From a virus, in IMG/VR virus record IMGVR_UViG_3300021519_000087, positions 1 through 21,259 of that record: a DNA stretch of 21,259 nucleotides; one strand, written 5' to 3'. Below, piece after piece: positions 1 through 7,407 of the stretch; positions within the stretch are counted from its first letter, which is position 1; each line of letters opens with the position of its first letter. The notes below the pieces were generated by a model that was given only the letters and a program-made list of their open reading frames with translations, did not search any database and was not told where the DNA came from. The translations under genes and the position numbers were made by a program.

Positions 1-154
1 TTGTAAAATCGCCAATACTTCCGTCACCTGATAATGGAATGTAGGGCGTCCATATTGGTTGTTTTTTATTAACATAATTAGGATCAGTTTCACTAACGTA
101 ATATCCGAACTTAAACGAAGATGGCGTCATTGGCCTAAATATCTCGGTTGCCAT
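1..154 (-). CDS. Partial tail-region protein, N-terminal 51 residues
   Basis: An open frame starts with ATG at 154-152 and runs off the left edge without a stop. The start lies two bases after the TAA stop of the upstream gene (TAACTATG), the usual spacing in this operon. The visible protein begins MATEIFRPMTPSSFKFGYY and is rich in aromatic residues, proline and threonine, with no recognisable motif. Its place downstream of two putative tail proteins suggests a tail-tip, baseplate or host-recognition component, but that is position only. The reading frame is supported by the abutting start and the absence of stops; the function is unknown. Confidence 0.7.
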   Translation of the reverse strand, partial: MATEIFRPMTPSSFKFGYYVSETDPNYVNKKQPIWTPYIPLSGDGSIGDFT

Positions 155-156
155 AG

Positions 157-1950
157 TTAAACGCGGTAGAAGAAGTACATTGCACTGCCCGGCGAAGTGA
201 ACTTATGGCGCTGTGACCAGAGTGATCCCGTGACGAACTGATTAACCGTGGTAGCCGACGTAATCTCGGCCAGCGTGATGTAACCGTACTCGTCGGTATC
301 AACGGGCGTCGAAGCCGCCGTCTCGATGGTAAGCGTGTCGCCCGGGTATTGGCCACCACTGTTGGAGATTTGCAGGTAAATCATGCCGCTTGAGGCCGTA
401 ATCTCTGACTCCATATTGTCGGGCACGTAGTCGTTGAGCGTGCCGGGTTGAACGAGCCACTTGCCGGACTCGGAGCCTGGATAGACCGTGAAGGGTGGAA
501 CGGTGTAATCTGGCAACTGCTTAGCGAACGATCCATCACGCTGATAGAAGTCATTAAACCTGCTGTCGCTGACTGAACCACCGGTAATCATCACATTGAC
601 CCAAGACTCATTAAGGTCTTGCGTGGAGCTGAAACTTTTAAAATCTAACGCGTCATCGATGTTAACAATATCAACCCAGTTATTATTAAAATTATAATTA
701 AACCAATCGTCGGCTTCAGTCCAATCTTTTTCATTCATAAGCTGAGTCCCGTTAAACTGCGATTCAATGCCTAAGTCTACATCTCCGACGATATGGTTTT
801 GAATCTGATAATCTAACGACCAAGACGTAATTGAGGAGGCCATGCTTAACGTTACGTCAAGTCCTTCAAGGGCATTGATAAAAGTAATATGATACGTTAG
901 ATCATCCTGCTTAGAACAAGCGATATTCTTCTGAAGGCTGACAATAGCATTAAGTGAATTAAACAACGTATCGGCTGATGCTGTAGGGAATAATAAATTA
1001 TTTTCTAATGGGTAAAATGGCGCCGAGTATTGCGTGCCAAGAGCTGCATCCGTATAACTAAAAGTAACATAGCCGCCTTTTGGTATTTTATCAAAGGTTA
1101 ATGCGTATATTTTGCTTTTAACACCAGGTATGTTATTGGGAGGATATGAAACGTAACCGTCTTGTGAATAAATTGGATACAATTCTACGCCACAAGCAGA
1201 TGTTGAAGTAACGTTAATTTCAGAAATAACTTTAACGTTATAACCAATGCACATTGGGTTATACCAAGAAGTATGACCATTGCCCCAATCATATGTTAGG
1301 GCCTCAACTTCAGCGGCCGTATATCCGGTCATCTTATGGACGTTCATCATATTGCTATATGACGATGGGCCAGTGCCTAAATTAATCTTATCCCAATCAG
1401 CGCTTCCGTGTTTCACTAAAGCCAAAATAGGCTTACCAAAATTGATTGCTGAGTTTGAAGAAAACGCTGGTTGATCTGGATTTATATCCCATGAGCAAGC
1501 AACCAAATACCAAAGGCCAGCATCAAGACATCCATCAAGTTTATAGCCACCACCCTGAAGCATGGTATCAATTAAAAGGCTATCTTCTCCCTCAACTTTT
1601 GATCCAGATGGATATAACTGTAATCCATAATAGGTTGCCTGACACTTGATGGAATCAACTCCAAGATAGATATGGGGGAAGTTGCTACGCGTATAACTTA
1701 CGGAACCGCTTCCAATTTGAAGCAAACGGAATGTCTCGTTAGGTGGGTGATATACCCGGCACTCAAAAGGCTTAATGGGGGCAAGCGCTACCTTGGCGTT
1801 TGGCAGCTGTGGGTAGATACGCGACTGAGCCGGTGCGGGTGGATCGTCAGGTATCGGCAATTTATAATCAACCCAAGGTTGGTTGACGTTAATCGTCGAC
1901 TGACCGTTCGACGTGCTGAATCCGTAACCCGTCCCTGGCTGGATGCTCAT
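157..1950 (-). CDS. Large putative tail protein of unknown family (597 aa)
   Basis: This is the largest tail-region gene. It starts with ATG eight bases after the stop of the upstream gene, with the leader TAACGCCCTACG and no SD. The protein opens with a Gly/Ser/Asn/Gln/Pro-rich stretch and continues as Tyr/Asp/Asn/Ser-rich sequence of beta-rich character, without a clear coiled coil, signal peptide or catalytic motif. I do not recognise the family. Its size, position after the tape-measure-like gene and composition fit a distal tail or receptor-contacting protein (inference). Base composition changes inside the gene: the ends are near 50% GC, while the middle (about 600-1700) is much more AT-rich, suggesting a swapped central segment. 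Confidence 0.8.
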   Translation of the reverse strand: MSIQPGTGYGFSTSNGQSTINVNQPWVDYKLPIPDDPPAPAQSRIYPQLPNAKVALAPIKPFECRVYHPPNETFRLLQIGSGSVSYTRSNFPHIYLGVDSIKCQATYYGLQLYPSGSKVEGEDSLLIDTMLQGGGYKLDGCLDAGLWYLVACSWDINPDQPAFSSNSAINFGKPILALVKHGSADWDKINLGTGPSSYSNMMNVHKMTGYTAAEVEALTYDWGNGHTSWYNPMCIGYNVKVISEINVTSTSACGVELYPIYSQDGYVSYPPNNIPGVKSKIYALTFDKIPKGGYVTFSYTDAALGTQYSAPFYPLENNLLFPTASADTLFNSLNAIVSLQKNIACSKQDDLTYHITFINALEGLDVTLSMASSITSWSLDYQIQNHIVGDVDLGIESQFNGTQLMNEKDWTEADDWFNYNFNNNWVDIVNIDDALDFKSFSSTQDLNESWVNVMITGGSVSDSRFNDFYQRDGSFAKQLPDYTVPPFTVYPGSESGKWLVQPGTLNDYVPDNMESEITASSGMIYLQISNSGGQYPGDTLTIETAASTPVDTDEYGYITLAEITSATTVNQFVTGSLWSQRHKFTSPGSAMYFFYRV

Positions 1951-1959
1951 CGTAGGGCG

Positions 1960-2799
1960 TTAGGTTTGGCGGTATACTTTGCTCGACCAACCTTCGGTGT
2001 TACAGCGCACTTCATAACTTATCTTCTTAAGTGTGCCGGAGAACTGTTCAATGTTAACCGCGGAAAGAAGTAGGCACCCACCGAACTCCCCTGGGGCGGG
2101 TATGGGGACATAGTCGGGAAGGATGTCCAAGGGCAACTCGCCACCCCAATTGGCTGACGAGGAAGCCCATCCAAGGCTTCCTAAAAATTGAGCAGGTGCT
2201 TCGTCTACCTCAGTATAAACAACACCTGCAAAAGATGTCACTGGGGTCAGGTAATTAGTCTTACCATAGAACTCGCGGAAAGTCGGGTCAACAAAACCAA
2301 TAAAACGGCCGCCACCATCTTCATGGCTACGTTCAAAACAAGAACCGTTTAAACCGACATAAGATTTTCCTGATTTCATATCTGGGCGAGTGATAATTGG
2401 TCCGCGGCTATCCTCGTTATAAATGTCTCCAGCAATGGCATCTGTAAAGTCAGCCGCTACATTTACGAAATTAGGGTGAGCAGTGATGTTCTCTGATCCA
2501 AGGGAATTAGAGTTAGTCATCTGAGGTAACGTGTAGCCGGCCTCATAAATGATACCCGCGTAATCGATGGTCACCGTTGAAATCTTAAGGTTATCATGCT
2601 TCACCGAATACTTGTGGGCTTTTAGATAGGATATAACCGGGTGGGCTTCACCGACGGTAAAGTCGTCCCCAATTTCGGATGCATAATCTATTTTGTAAGA
2701 CGTAGATGAGGTGGCGAGTCCGAAAGCGTCCTCGTTATATGTCCAGCCAGGTTGAAGTTGGTAGTCACCAAGAGCTGAACCTTTTGAAATCATAGCCAT
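1960..2799 (-). CDS. Putative tail protein of unknown family (279 aa)
   Basis: A complete frame begins MAMISKGSALGDY. The ATG at 2799 follows an AT-rich leader (TAATTACTAATTAACTTTACGCAT) with no SD; the in-frame ATG two codons later is an alternative start. The protein looks globular, with many Gly, Asp, Thr and aromatic residues and no membrane segment. A Pro-rich stretch (LPDYVPIPAPGEFGG) lies in the C-terminal third. No family is recognised. It lies between the tape-measure-like gene and the large 597-residue tail protein, the place where lambda-like phages keep tail-tip genes such as M, L, K and I. A distal tail role is inferred from position only. Confidence 0.75.
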   Translation of the reverse strand: MAMISKGSALGDYQLQPGWTYNEDAFGLATSSTSYKIDYASEIGDDFTVGEAHPVISYLKAHKYSVKHDNLKISTVTIDYAGIIYEAGYTLPQMTNSNSLGSENITAHPNFVNVAADFTDAIAGDIYNEDSRGPIITRPDMKSGKSYVGLNGSCFERSHEDGGGRFIGFVDPTFREFYGKTNYLTPVTSFAGVVYTEVDEAPAQFLGSLGWASSSANWGGELPLDILPDYVPIPAPGEFGGCLLLSAVNIEQFSGTLKKISYEVRCNTEGWSSKVYRQT

Positions 2800-2820
2800 A
2801 TGCGTAAAGTTAATTAGTAA

Positions 2821-3594
2821 TTAAAAGCCCAATGAAATCATTCTTGGAGGAGCTAATTCAGGTATTGGATCTGAAGATGCTTTTCCGGCCGCAATGATTT
2901 CAAGCAATTCAGTCTGGCGTTTTTGCTGTTCAAGCTGAGCCGACATCGCTTCCATGACCGGGTTAGCGCCGACGCCAACAACGTTGGAGAAACCTTCGGG
3001 GCCTTTAAAAGATGTAGGAGCATTTTTCATATCAGCCTGATCTTTTAAATTTTTAAGCTGTTCAGGTGTTAAGGTTTTTTCAAAGTCAGTTAAAGCTTTG
3101 TTTTGAATAAATTTGTATTCCGCACCTTTGCCAAATCCTAATTCTCCGGCAACGATAGCAAGTGTAGACAATGGAGCTTCAAATGCAGATTTTAAAAATC
3201 CTCTACGTTCAAAAAATTTTTCAACGGATGCTTTTTTACCTGCTTCGCTTTCTGTTCCTCTTTTATCTGAATCATCTTGCATCGCCATAAAACGAGCCAT
3301 TCGCGTTTCGCGTGAGTTTGCTAATTGATCATCACCAGCTGCAAGTGTTTTGAATCCTTCTTCAGAAATTTGTTTTGCTTTTTGAATTGAAGCAGTGATT
3401 TCTGATATAATTTGATTAAATATAGCCATTGGCCCAAGCACGCTCAGGAACAGATCCTTACCGAAACTCTGGAACTTCTTGTTAATGCCTTCAATGTTCT
3501 TCTCCATGTTGGACATAGACGACGCGGCCTTCTTAGTCACTTCATCAATGTTAGATTTACCTGCAAACTCGACTTCAACTTTTTGATCAGCCAT
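2821..3594 (-). CDS. Tape-measure-like tail protein, unusually short (257 aa)
   Basis: The N-terminus (MADQKVEVEFAGKSNIDEVT) and the helical stretch after it, with Ser, Lys, Met and Asn at heptad-like spacing, resemble the start of tail length tape-measure proteins. Residues about 47-70 form a hydrophobic helix (DLFLSVLGPMAIFNQIISEI), followed by Lys/Glu-rich helices, a second hydrophobic helix near 140-155, and a C-terminal Gln/Glu-rich coiled coil before a Pro-rich end. The ATG overlaps the end of the preceding gene by eight bases (ATGGCTGA), with AAAGAAA just before it. Tape measures are usually 600 or more residues, so this is either a very short tail ruler or another helical tail-assembly protein. 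Part of the gene is AT-rich. Confidence 0.6.
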   Translation of the reverse strand: MADQKVEVEFAGKSNIDEVTKKAASSMSNMEKNIEGINKKFQSFGKDLFLSVLGPMAIFNQIISEITASIQKAKQISEEGFKTLAAGDDQLANSRETRMARFMAMQDDSDKRGTESEAGKKASVEKFFERRGFLKSAFEAPLSTLAIVAGELGFGKGAEYKFIQNKALTDFEKTLTPEQLKNLKDQADMKNAPTSFKGPEGFSNVVGVGANPVMEAMSAQLEQQKRQTELLEIIAAGKASSDPIPELAPPRMISLGF

Positions 3595-4225
3595 TTTCTT
3601 TAGTGGGCGTTATGGGTTCAGGGGAGGGTTCAGGGGTAGCCGTAGGCTCTACCTTTGCCAGATTGGCAACGGCCTCCGCAGCTCTCCGGGCTTCTCGAAC
3701 TTCCTCCATAATCTTTTCTTCCTCGGAAGTTAGGATGGAAACATCGGCGCCTTTGCTGATGGCGAAAGCCGAACTCATCCAAATCGCCTGACACTCCGGC
3801 ATCTCCCATGCGCGCTTTTCCTCGATGCCGTTAGCAACCAGATTGCACACAACCGATAAGGGCCAAGGCACCCCGCCTCCGTTACCTCCAGATTGCTTAT
3901 CTGGTTTATCCCAAAACTTAGGCCAATGTCCAACCAGGATGTAATCGGAGAACCGTTTTAGGATGGCCTCAAACTTGGCCGGCTGAGAGTTAAGCCGGAG
4001 GATACGCCATTTGTCCCGCCATCCAATGTACCCGATAGGTTCCTCGGCGCACACTTGCAACGCGACGATCAGGTCAACTGGGGTCACTCCGCGGTGGCCC
4101 ATGACCAGGGGAGAGTTTAACGCCATCAATCTTACCCGGTACTTAAGGCAGAATGGCCAAACAAAACGACCCAAGAATTTAACTCGGGACGGGTCGAAGT
4201 AAGCGTTTAAGAAGCGTTCGTCCAC
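3587..4225 (-). CDS. Hypothetical tail-assembly protein (212 aa), GTG start
   Basis: The frame starts with GTG at 4225, directly after a 7-bp hairpin, and begins MDERFLNAYFDPSRVKFLGR. The N-terminal 150 residues are rich in Trp, Arg and Leu and look like a compact helical domain. The last 50 residues are an Ala/Glu/Arg helix followed by a Pro/Thr/Glu tail (TATPEPSPEPITPTKENG). It lies between the putative tail-tube gene and the tape-measure-like gene, where long-tailed phages encode tail assembly chaperones (G and GT in lambda). I cannot confirm that homology. The next gene is in the frame a +1 shift would reach and has its own ATG, so the classic -1 frameshift product is not supported. Confidence 0.72.
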   Translation of the reverse strand: MDERFLNAYFDPSRVKFLGRFVWPFCLKYRVRLMALNSPLVMGHRGVTPVDLIVALQVCAEEPIGYIGWRDKWRILRLNSQPAKFEAILKRFSDYILVGHWPKFWDKPDKQSGGNGGGVPWPLSVVCNLVANGIEEKRAWEMPECQAIWMSSAFAISKGADVSILTSEEEKIMEEVREARRAAEAVANLAKVEPTATPEPSPEPITPTKENG

Positions 4226-4228
4226 TTC

Positions 4229-4247
4229 CCCGATTTAGTCAATCGGG
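4229..4247 (-). promoter_or_regulatory. 7-bp hairpin just before the GTG start at 4225
   Basis: On the minus strand CCCGATT-GACTA-AATCGGG is a perfect 7-bp stem with a 5-base loop. It ends three bases (GAA) before the GTG of the 212-aa gene and lies in the 41-base gap after the putative tail-tube gene. No T-run follows, so it is not an intrinsic terminator. It may limit initiation on the weak GTG start or stabilise the end of the upstream message (inference). Confidence 0.6.
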
Positions 4248-4266
4248 TTGCTTAAGGCAAATGAAG

Positions 4267-4608
4267 TTAGATGTTGGTATATTCAACGCCAGTGATGGAC
4301 ACCTTAACAAACTCTTTGCTTCCGCCTTTTTCTTCAATTTTTGTAATCCATCCATTGAACGCGTGACCCGATTGAGCCGTAAAAGCCAAAGAATCTCCGA
4401 TTGAAGGCATACCGCCGGTTGCAATTCCTTCGACACTTAACTCGATTTTTTCGTCGTCATAGCGAGCGGTAATCGTTAACCCACCGCCGTCCGTAACGGT
4501 AGCCTCGTTGTTGAAACTATCAGAAATGCTATATGATTGAACGATAAGTTCAGAAACGGTACCAGTGATACCATAGAAGCAAGTGGTTCCTTTAACGATG
4601 GCGGCCAT
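4267..4608 (-). CDS. Putative major tail (tube) protein, V-like (113 aa)
   Basis: The start is set at the ATG at 4608 (MAAIVKGTTCFYGITGTVSE), not at upstream in-frame codons that lie inside the preceding gene. This ATG sits six bases after a conserved TTGCC stem-loop. The protein is a small beta-rich domain with alternating Thr/Val/Ile strands, a glycine turn (VTDGGGLTI) and a closing strand (FVKVSITGVEYTNI), the look of short tail-tube proteins. It directly follows the U-like tail terminator, matching the lambda U-V order. The product is probably made in many copies to build the tube. A decoration or other small tail protein cannot be excluded without structure prediction. Confidence 0.6.
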   Translation of the reverse strand: MAAIVKGTTCFYGITGTVSELIVQSYSISDSFNNEATVTDGGGLTITARYDDEKIELSVEGIATGGMPSIGDSLAFTAQSGHAFNGWITKIEEKGGSKEFVKVSITGVEYTNI

Positions 4609-4614
4609 ATATCT

Positions 4615-4630
4615 TTGCCCTACTTGGCAA
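4615..4630 (-). promoter_or_regulatory. TTGCC stem-loop, copy before the tail-tube gene
   Basis: The minus strand reads TTGCC-AAGTAG-GGCAA, a 5-bp stem with a 6-base loop, followed by AGATAT and the ATG at 4608. The TAA stop of the upstream gene lies one base before the stem. This is one of four copies in the window. Confidence 0.72.
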
Positions 4631-4631
4631 C

Positions 4632-5069
4632 TTAGGCCGGAGGTGGCAGAACGGTCAGAAGGTTGTACGACAAAGCCGTGGCCCAAGAGCGCTCGTCTAC
4701 CCCCTCATCTTCCGAGCCAGGGGTGACGTCGTACAGGGTGGCATCGCCGGCCGTCACGAAACGAGCCTTGAGCGTGACCAAGTCCTGCATGGCACCTGCG
4801 GCCGCGGCGCATCTTGCCCGGTGATCTGTTAGGGTCGTGTCGTCGGCATTCGAAAATAGGGTAATACGAACGGAGCAATCGAAATTGCCCAAGCCTTCAG
4901 GCAGGTCGCTGGGAGTCCGAGCTGAGTCGCAAAGGACAATGGCCTTTGGTAGCACGTTAATCTCACCGCTGTCCCCGGTATAGATGGCTACCCCGGTGAG
5001 TCCTGTCTCGGCGCTAAGGTGAGTGTCGAGTACGGCCTCGACGATGTGGCGTATGGATTTGGTTCCCAT
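4632..5069 (-). CDS. Putative tail terminator / tail completion protein, U-like (145 aa)
   Basis: The protein begins MGTKSIRHIVEAVLDTHL and has a mixed alpha/beta pattern: an N-terminal helix, strands around IYTGD and AIVLCDSAR, and central strands (FDCSVRITLFSNADD) followed by a helix (ARCAAAAGAMQDLV). This layout and the length resemble lambda gpU (131 residues), which caps the tail tube and joins head to tail. The position between the Z-like gene and the tail-tube-like gene is the same as in lambda. The start lies three bases after the upstream TAA (TAACCAATG), with no SD. The assignment rests on synteny and general pattern, not on a diagnostic motif. Confidence 0.6.
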   Translation of the reverse strand: MGTKSIRHIVEAVLDTHLSAETGLTGVAIYTGDSGEINVLPKAIVLCDSARTPSDLPEGLGNFDCSVRITLFSNADDTTLTDHRARCAAAAGAMQDLVTLKARFVTAGDATLYDVTPGSEDEGVDERSWATALSYNLLTVLPPPA

Positions 5070-5072
5070 TGG

Positions 5073-6035
5073 TTATTTGTTGTTAAATTTTTTGGTGTCC
5101 CTGTCTAACATTTGTCGAACGTCAGCGGCCATACGTTGCATGGCTTGAGCATAGAGTATTTCTTCAAGTCCTACGCGGGAGGCAACATCGTCGTTATTCC
5201 CAATCATGTTCCCTATCATCAAATTGACTTGTTTTTCAATGGAACTGAATGAGTGATAATTGTTACCGTTAAACCGTTTTACATAACCCGCAACATTCTT
5301 TCGTCCAAAGGTTTTATCGACGCCTTTCTTTTTAGGCATAGGCAAAGAAGTCATGACGTTCCACCATGCGGATTTAAGCCGGCCGACATGAAGCTGTTTG
5401 CGTTGAATAAAATCTTTAATCTGGCCTTTATTTTCAACAAGGAATTTACCGAGGTAATTGCCCCTCATCCTGCTTACTTGTGTTTTGCCTCTACGGCTTT
5501 TGTTTATAACTTTAGAATGTATTTCATCCATTGCTGTTACATATCCAGCACCATACTCATTTTGCGTAGATGCAGAATGAGCAAAGTAGTTTGATGCTTT
5601 ACCAAATGCCCGGTTGTCGTCGGGATCCATAACGATACCTTGGGCTATTTTATTGTTTAGGCTAACCCCCTTGAGAGAGGAATGATTTTTGATGTTTAGA
5701 AACGTTGCCTTGTCCCTGGTCTTAGCAGCGTAAGAAAGTCGGTTAAGCAATATGCCTACGGTTGCTTTGCTCTTATCGTTAGCGGCCGTAAAAATGCTAT
5801 TAATATCACGAGCAATTGCCCGGTTACCGACCAACTCGGCTTGCTTTGTCATACCGCTACCGCCGCCAGCTTCAAACGGAGGGGTATAGTTGATGGCATC
5901 GCGGCAGACCAATGCAGCTTGCTTGAGAATTACATACTCCATTGTTTCATGGGTATCGATGGAATACTGAACCAGCGCTTTAAGGAATTTCTCCTTGGTG
6001 GCCGGGTTAAGATAAGCTCGAACCGTGAAACTCAC
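5073..6035 (-). CDS. Putative neck / minor tail protein, Z- or gp10-like (320 aa)
   Basis: The frame starts with GTG at 6035, four bases after the TAA of the upstream gene, and has no SD. The N-terminal part has a helix with Lys/Gln/Ala (EYVILKQAALVCRDAINYTP) followed by a proline and a Gly-rich segment, the pattern of HK97 gp10 and lambda gpZ neck proteins, in which a long helix precedes T-P-x-x-x-G. The C-terminal half is strongly basic and Asn-rich, with a final helix around EILYAQAMQRMAADV. At 320 residues it is longer than lambda Z (192). The predicted role is joining the tail to the head at the neck. The 5073-5560 part is AT-richer than the rest. Confidence 0.6.
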   Translation of the reverse strand: MSFTVRAYLNPATKEKFLKALVQYSIDTHETMEYVILKQAALVCRDAINYTPPFEAGGGSGMTKQAELVGNRAIARDINSIFTAANDKSKATVGILLNRLSYAAKTRDKATFLNIKNHSSLKGVSLNNKIAQGIVMDPDDNRAFGKASNYFAHSASTQNEYGAGYVTAMDEIHSKVINKSRRGKTQVSRMRGNYLGKFLVENKGQIKDFIQRKQLHVGRLKSAWWNVMTSLPMPKKKGVDKTFGRKNVAGYVKRFNGNNYHSFSSIEKQVNLMIGNMIGNNDDVASRVGLEEILYAQAMQRMAADVRQMLDRDTKKFNNK

Positions 6036-6041
6036 GGCGGC

Positions 6042-6419
6042 TTACTGGCTGTCGTCCATCACGACGAGGGTGATCCAAGCCGAACCAGGCTTAAAAGTCT
6101 GGGAGTTAATGCGGACGGTCTTACCGCCGGCGACAATCTTCTTGCCGATACCCAAAGAGGCAATGGGCGACCCCGAGGCCAGTAGGGCCGCGGATGCCCC
6201 ATTAGACCCATCTGGGAGGCTCCAGGAGGCCGTTACAGCGGGAAGCCTTACCGTGTGCTGTATGCGGTCACAAAACCCCCCTGCCTCAAAGACCTGAGTA
6301 GCGACCGGGTCGGAAATCATGCACATGAAAGTGATGGCCCCCGCGTTGCAGGAACCCGTCACCCCGAAGTCTGCTACAATCTCCTTGGAGTCGGCTTGGA
6401 ATTCAGAGTAGAGGCTCAT
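6042..6419 (-). CDS. Putative head-tail joining protein, FII-like (125 aa)
   Basis: The open frame extends upstream into the coat gene, but the start is best placed at the ATG at 6419 (MSLYSEFQADSKEIVADFGV). This ATG lies after the coat gene terminator and seven bases after a TTGCC stem-loop, and the sequence turns from basic shadow to a normal protein there. The mature sequence is beta-rich and Gly/Ala/Ser-rich and ends in a strand plus acidic tail (WITLVVMDDSQ). Its size matches lambda FII (117 residues), and it sits between coat and the Z-like gene as FII does. It has no enzymatic motif. A decoration protein is the main alternative. Confidence 0.6.
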   Translation of the reverse strand: MSLYSEFQADSKEIVADFGVTGSCNAGAITFMCMISDPVATQVFEAGGFCDRIQHTVRLPAVTASWSLPDGSNGASAALLASGSPIASLGIGKKIVAGGKTVRINSQTFKPGSAWITLVVMDDSQ

Positions 6420-6426
6420 CCTAACT

Positions 6427-6442
6427 TTGCCCTGTTTGGCAA
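6427..6442 (-). promoter_or_regulatory. TTGCC stem-loop, copy before the FII-like gene
   Basis: The minus strand reads TTGCC-AAACAG-GGCAA, followed by AGTTAGG and the ATG at 6419. The loop starts with AA and ends with G as in the other copies. Unlike two of the others it does not abut the stop of a gene; it follows the coat terminator by 13 bases. Confidence 0.72.
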
Positions 6443-6455
6443 AACGAACAGGCAC

Positions 6456-6479
6456 AAAAAAGCCCCCGGTTATGGGGGC
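6456..6479 (-). terminator. Intrinsic terminator after the coat gene
   Basis: On the minus strand GCCCCC-ATAACC-GGGGGC forms a perfect 6-bp GC stem and is followed at once by six T residues. It starts 26 bases after the coat stop, a classic intrinsic terminator. It probably lowers transcription of downstream tail genes relative to the coat gene; partial read-through is needed unless a promoter lies between it and 6419. Confidence 0.88.
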
Positions 6480-6505
6480 CAGTTTGAAGCCCTTGCGGGC
6501 GGCGA

Positions 6506-7375
6506 TTAGGCCGTGGTGAACTTGGTGAGGCTCGTGGCGCGACCGACAGAGGCACCAAAGAGGAGCGTGGCGATGACGTTGTAGAAGCCCGAGGAGTCTT
6601 GGCCCATGAGAACCTGAATCGAAAGGCCGGTCTGAGGATCGGTGGCGATAGCGGAATCGTAGCCTGGGATTTCGGACAGAGGAACCGATGCGGCGCAAGC
6701 GATTGCGTCTGGGCCACAAGCAAATCCGGCAAGGGATTCGCTGTTCGTTGGGAGGGACGTCCATTGATTGACGTTCATACCAGCGAGGGTACCGAACTTA
6801 CCGGAGGTGATGACACCAGCACCAAGGCCAGCGGCCGCGATGATCGAGGAGTCAGCGAGCAAACCGTTGAGGTAAGCGCTGTTCAGAACGAGGGCGTAAG
6901 GGCCAGGAGCCTTGGCGGTATCGAGGACACCTTTAGCGGTTACCAATTCAGCGTAGCTGAGGGCGGCACCCGTGTTGGTCGTCGAAGCGTAGTTAGCAGT
7001 CGTGATGAGGCCGCCGATTTCAGCGAGGCACTTTTCAGCGATAGCGTTAGCGGCGGTAGGCACGAAGCTGTTAATCAGCATAGGCATTCCGTACGACTTA
7101 ACATTAAGAGGAGTGAACTTGGAGACGACCTTGAAGTGCTTCAGGGTGACGGTGGCGGCGGTGACCGTCGCGTCGTCTTGCGTAGCGTATCCGGATGCAC
7201 CGAATTCGGTAGCAGTCGAGACGCCGATGAGGGGAACCTGGACAGCGATACCCGCTTGGCTTTCGAGGGCCGAGAAGATGGAGCTGAACGAGCTGAGGAC
7301 GGGCAACTTGCCCTTGATGCTTTCGAGGACAGCTTCAGCGAGAACGGCTGGAGCTGCAGTGATGGAATTAGCCAT
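6506..7375 (-). CDS. Major capsid (coat) protein, HK97-fold type (289 aa)
   Basis: The protein is low in charge and rich in Ala, Gly, Ser, Thr and Val, as usual for a major capsid protein. It begins MANSITAAPAVLAEAVLESI. A strand-rich segment (VQVPLIGVSTATEFGASGYA, residues about 46-65) precedes a Thr/Val-rich strand pair and a helix, resembling P22-type coat proteins. A later segment (APGPYALVLNSAYLNGLLAD) looks like the conserved P-domain helix region of such coats. It follows the scaffold gene and is followed by a strong terminator. The leader (CACAACCCCTCACTACTC then AT-rich) has no SD although this should be the most expressed gene. Family assignment is by pattern and synteny. Confidence 0.8.
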   Translation of the reverse strand: MANSITAAPAVLAEAVLESIKGKLPVLSSFSSIFSALESQAGIAVQVPLIGVSTATEFGASGYATQDDATVTAATVTLKHFKVVSKFTPLNVKSYGMPMLINSFVPTAANAIAEKCLAEIGGLITTANYASTTNTGAALSYAELVTAKGVLDTAKAPGPYALVLNSAYLNGLLADSSIIAAAGLGAGVITSGKFGTLAGMNVNQWTSLPTNSESLAGFACGPDAIACAASVPLSEIPGYDSAIATDPQTGLSIQVLMGQDSSGFYNVIATLLFGASVGRATSLTKFTTA

Positions 7376-7407
7376 GATTATTTATGAGTAGTGAGGGGTT
7401 GTGAAAA

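Noticed and set aside
3587-3594. Programmed -1 frameshift between the 212-aa gene and the tape-measure-like gene, as in lambda G/GT
   Set aside because: The downstream gene is in the +1 frame, has its own ATG, and no clear heptamer slippery site of the X-XXY-YYZ type lies at the overlap.
3655-3669. A fifth TTGCC/GGCAA stem (TTGCC-AATCT-GGCAA) on the minus strand
   Set aside because: It lies inside the 212-aa coding region, its loop is five bases instead of six and no start codon follows, so it is probably a coincidence of the codons.
6599-7387. Long plus-strand open frame (262 codons) opposite the coat gene
   Set aside because: It mirrors the coat gene, has an Arg/Gly/Ser/Asp-rich shadow composition and no leader; the opposite frame gives a convincing coat protein.
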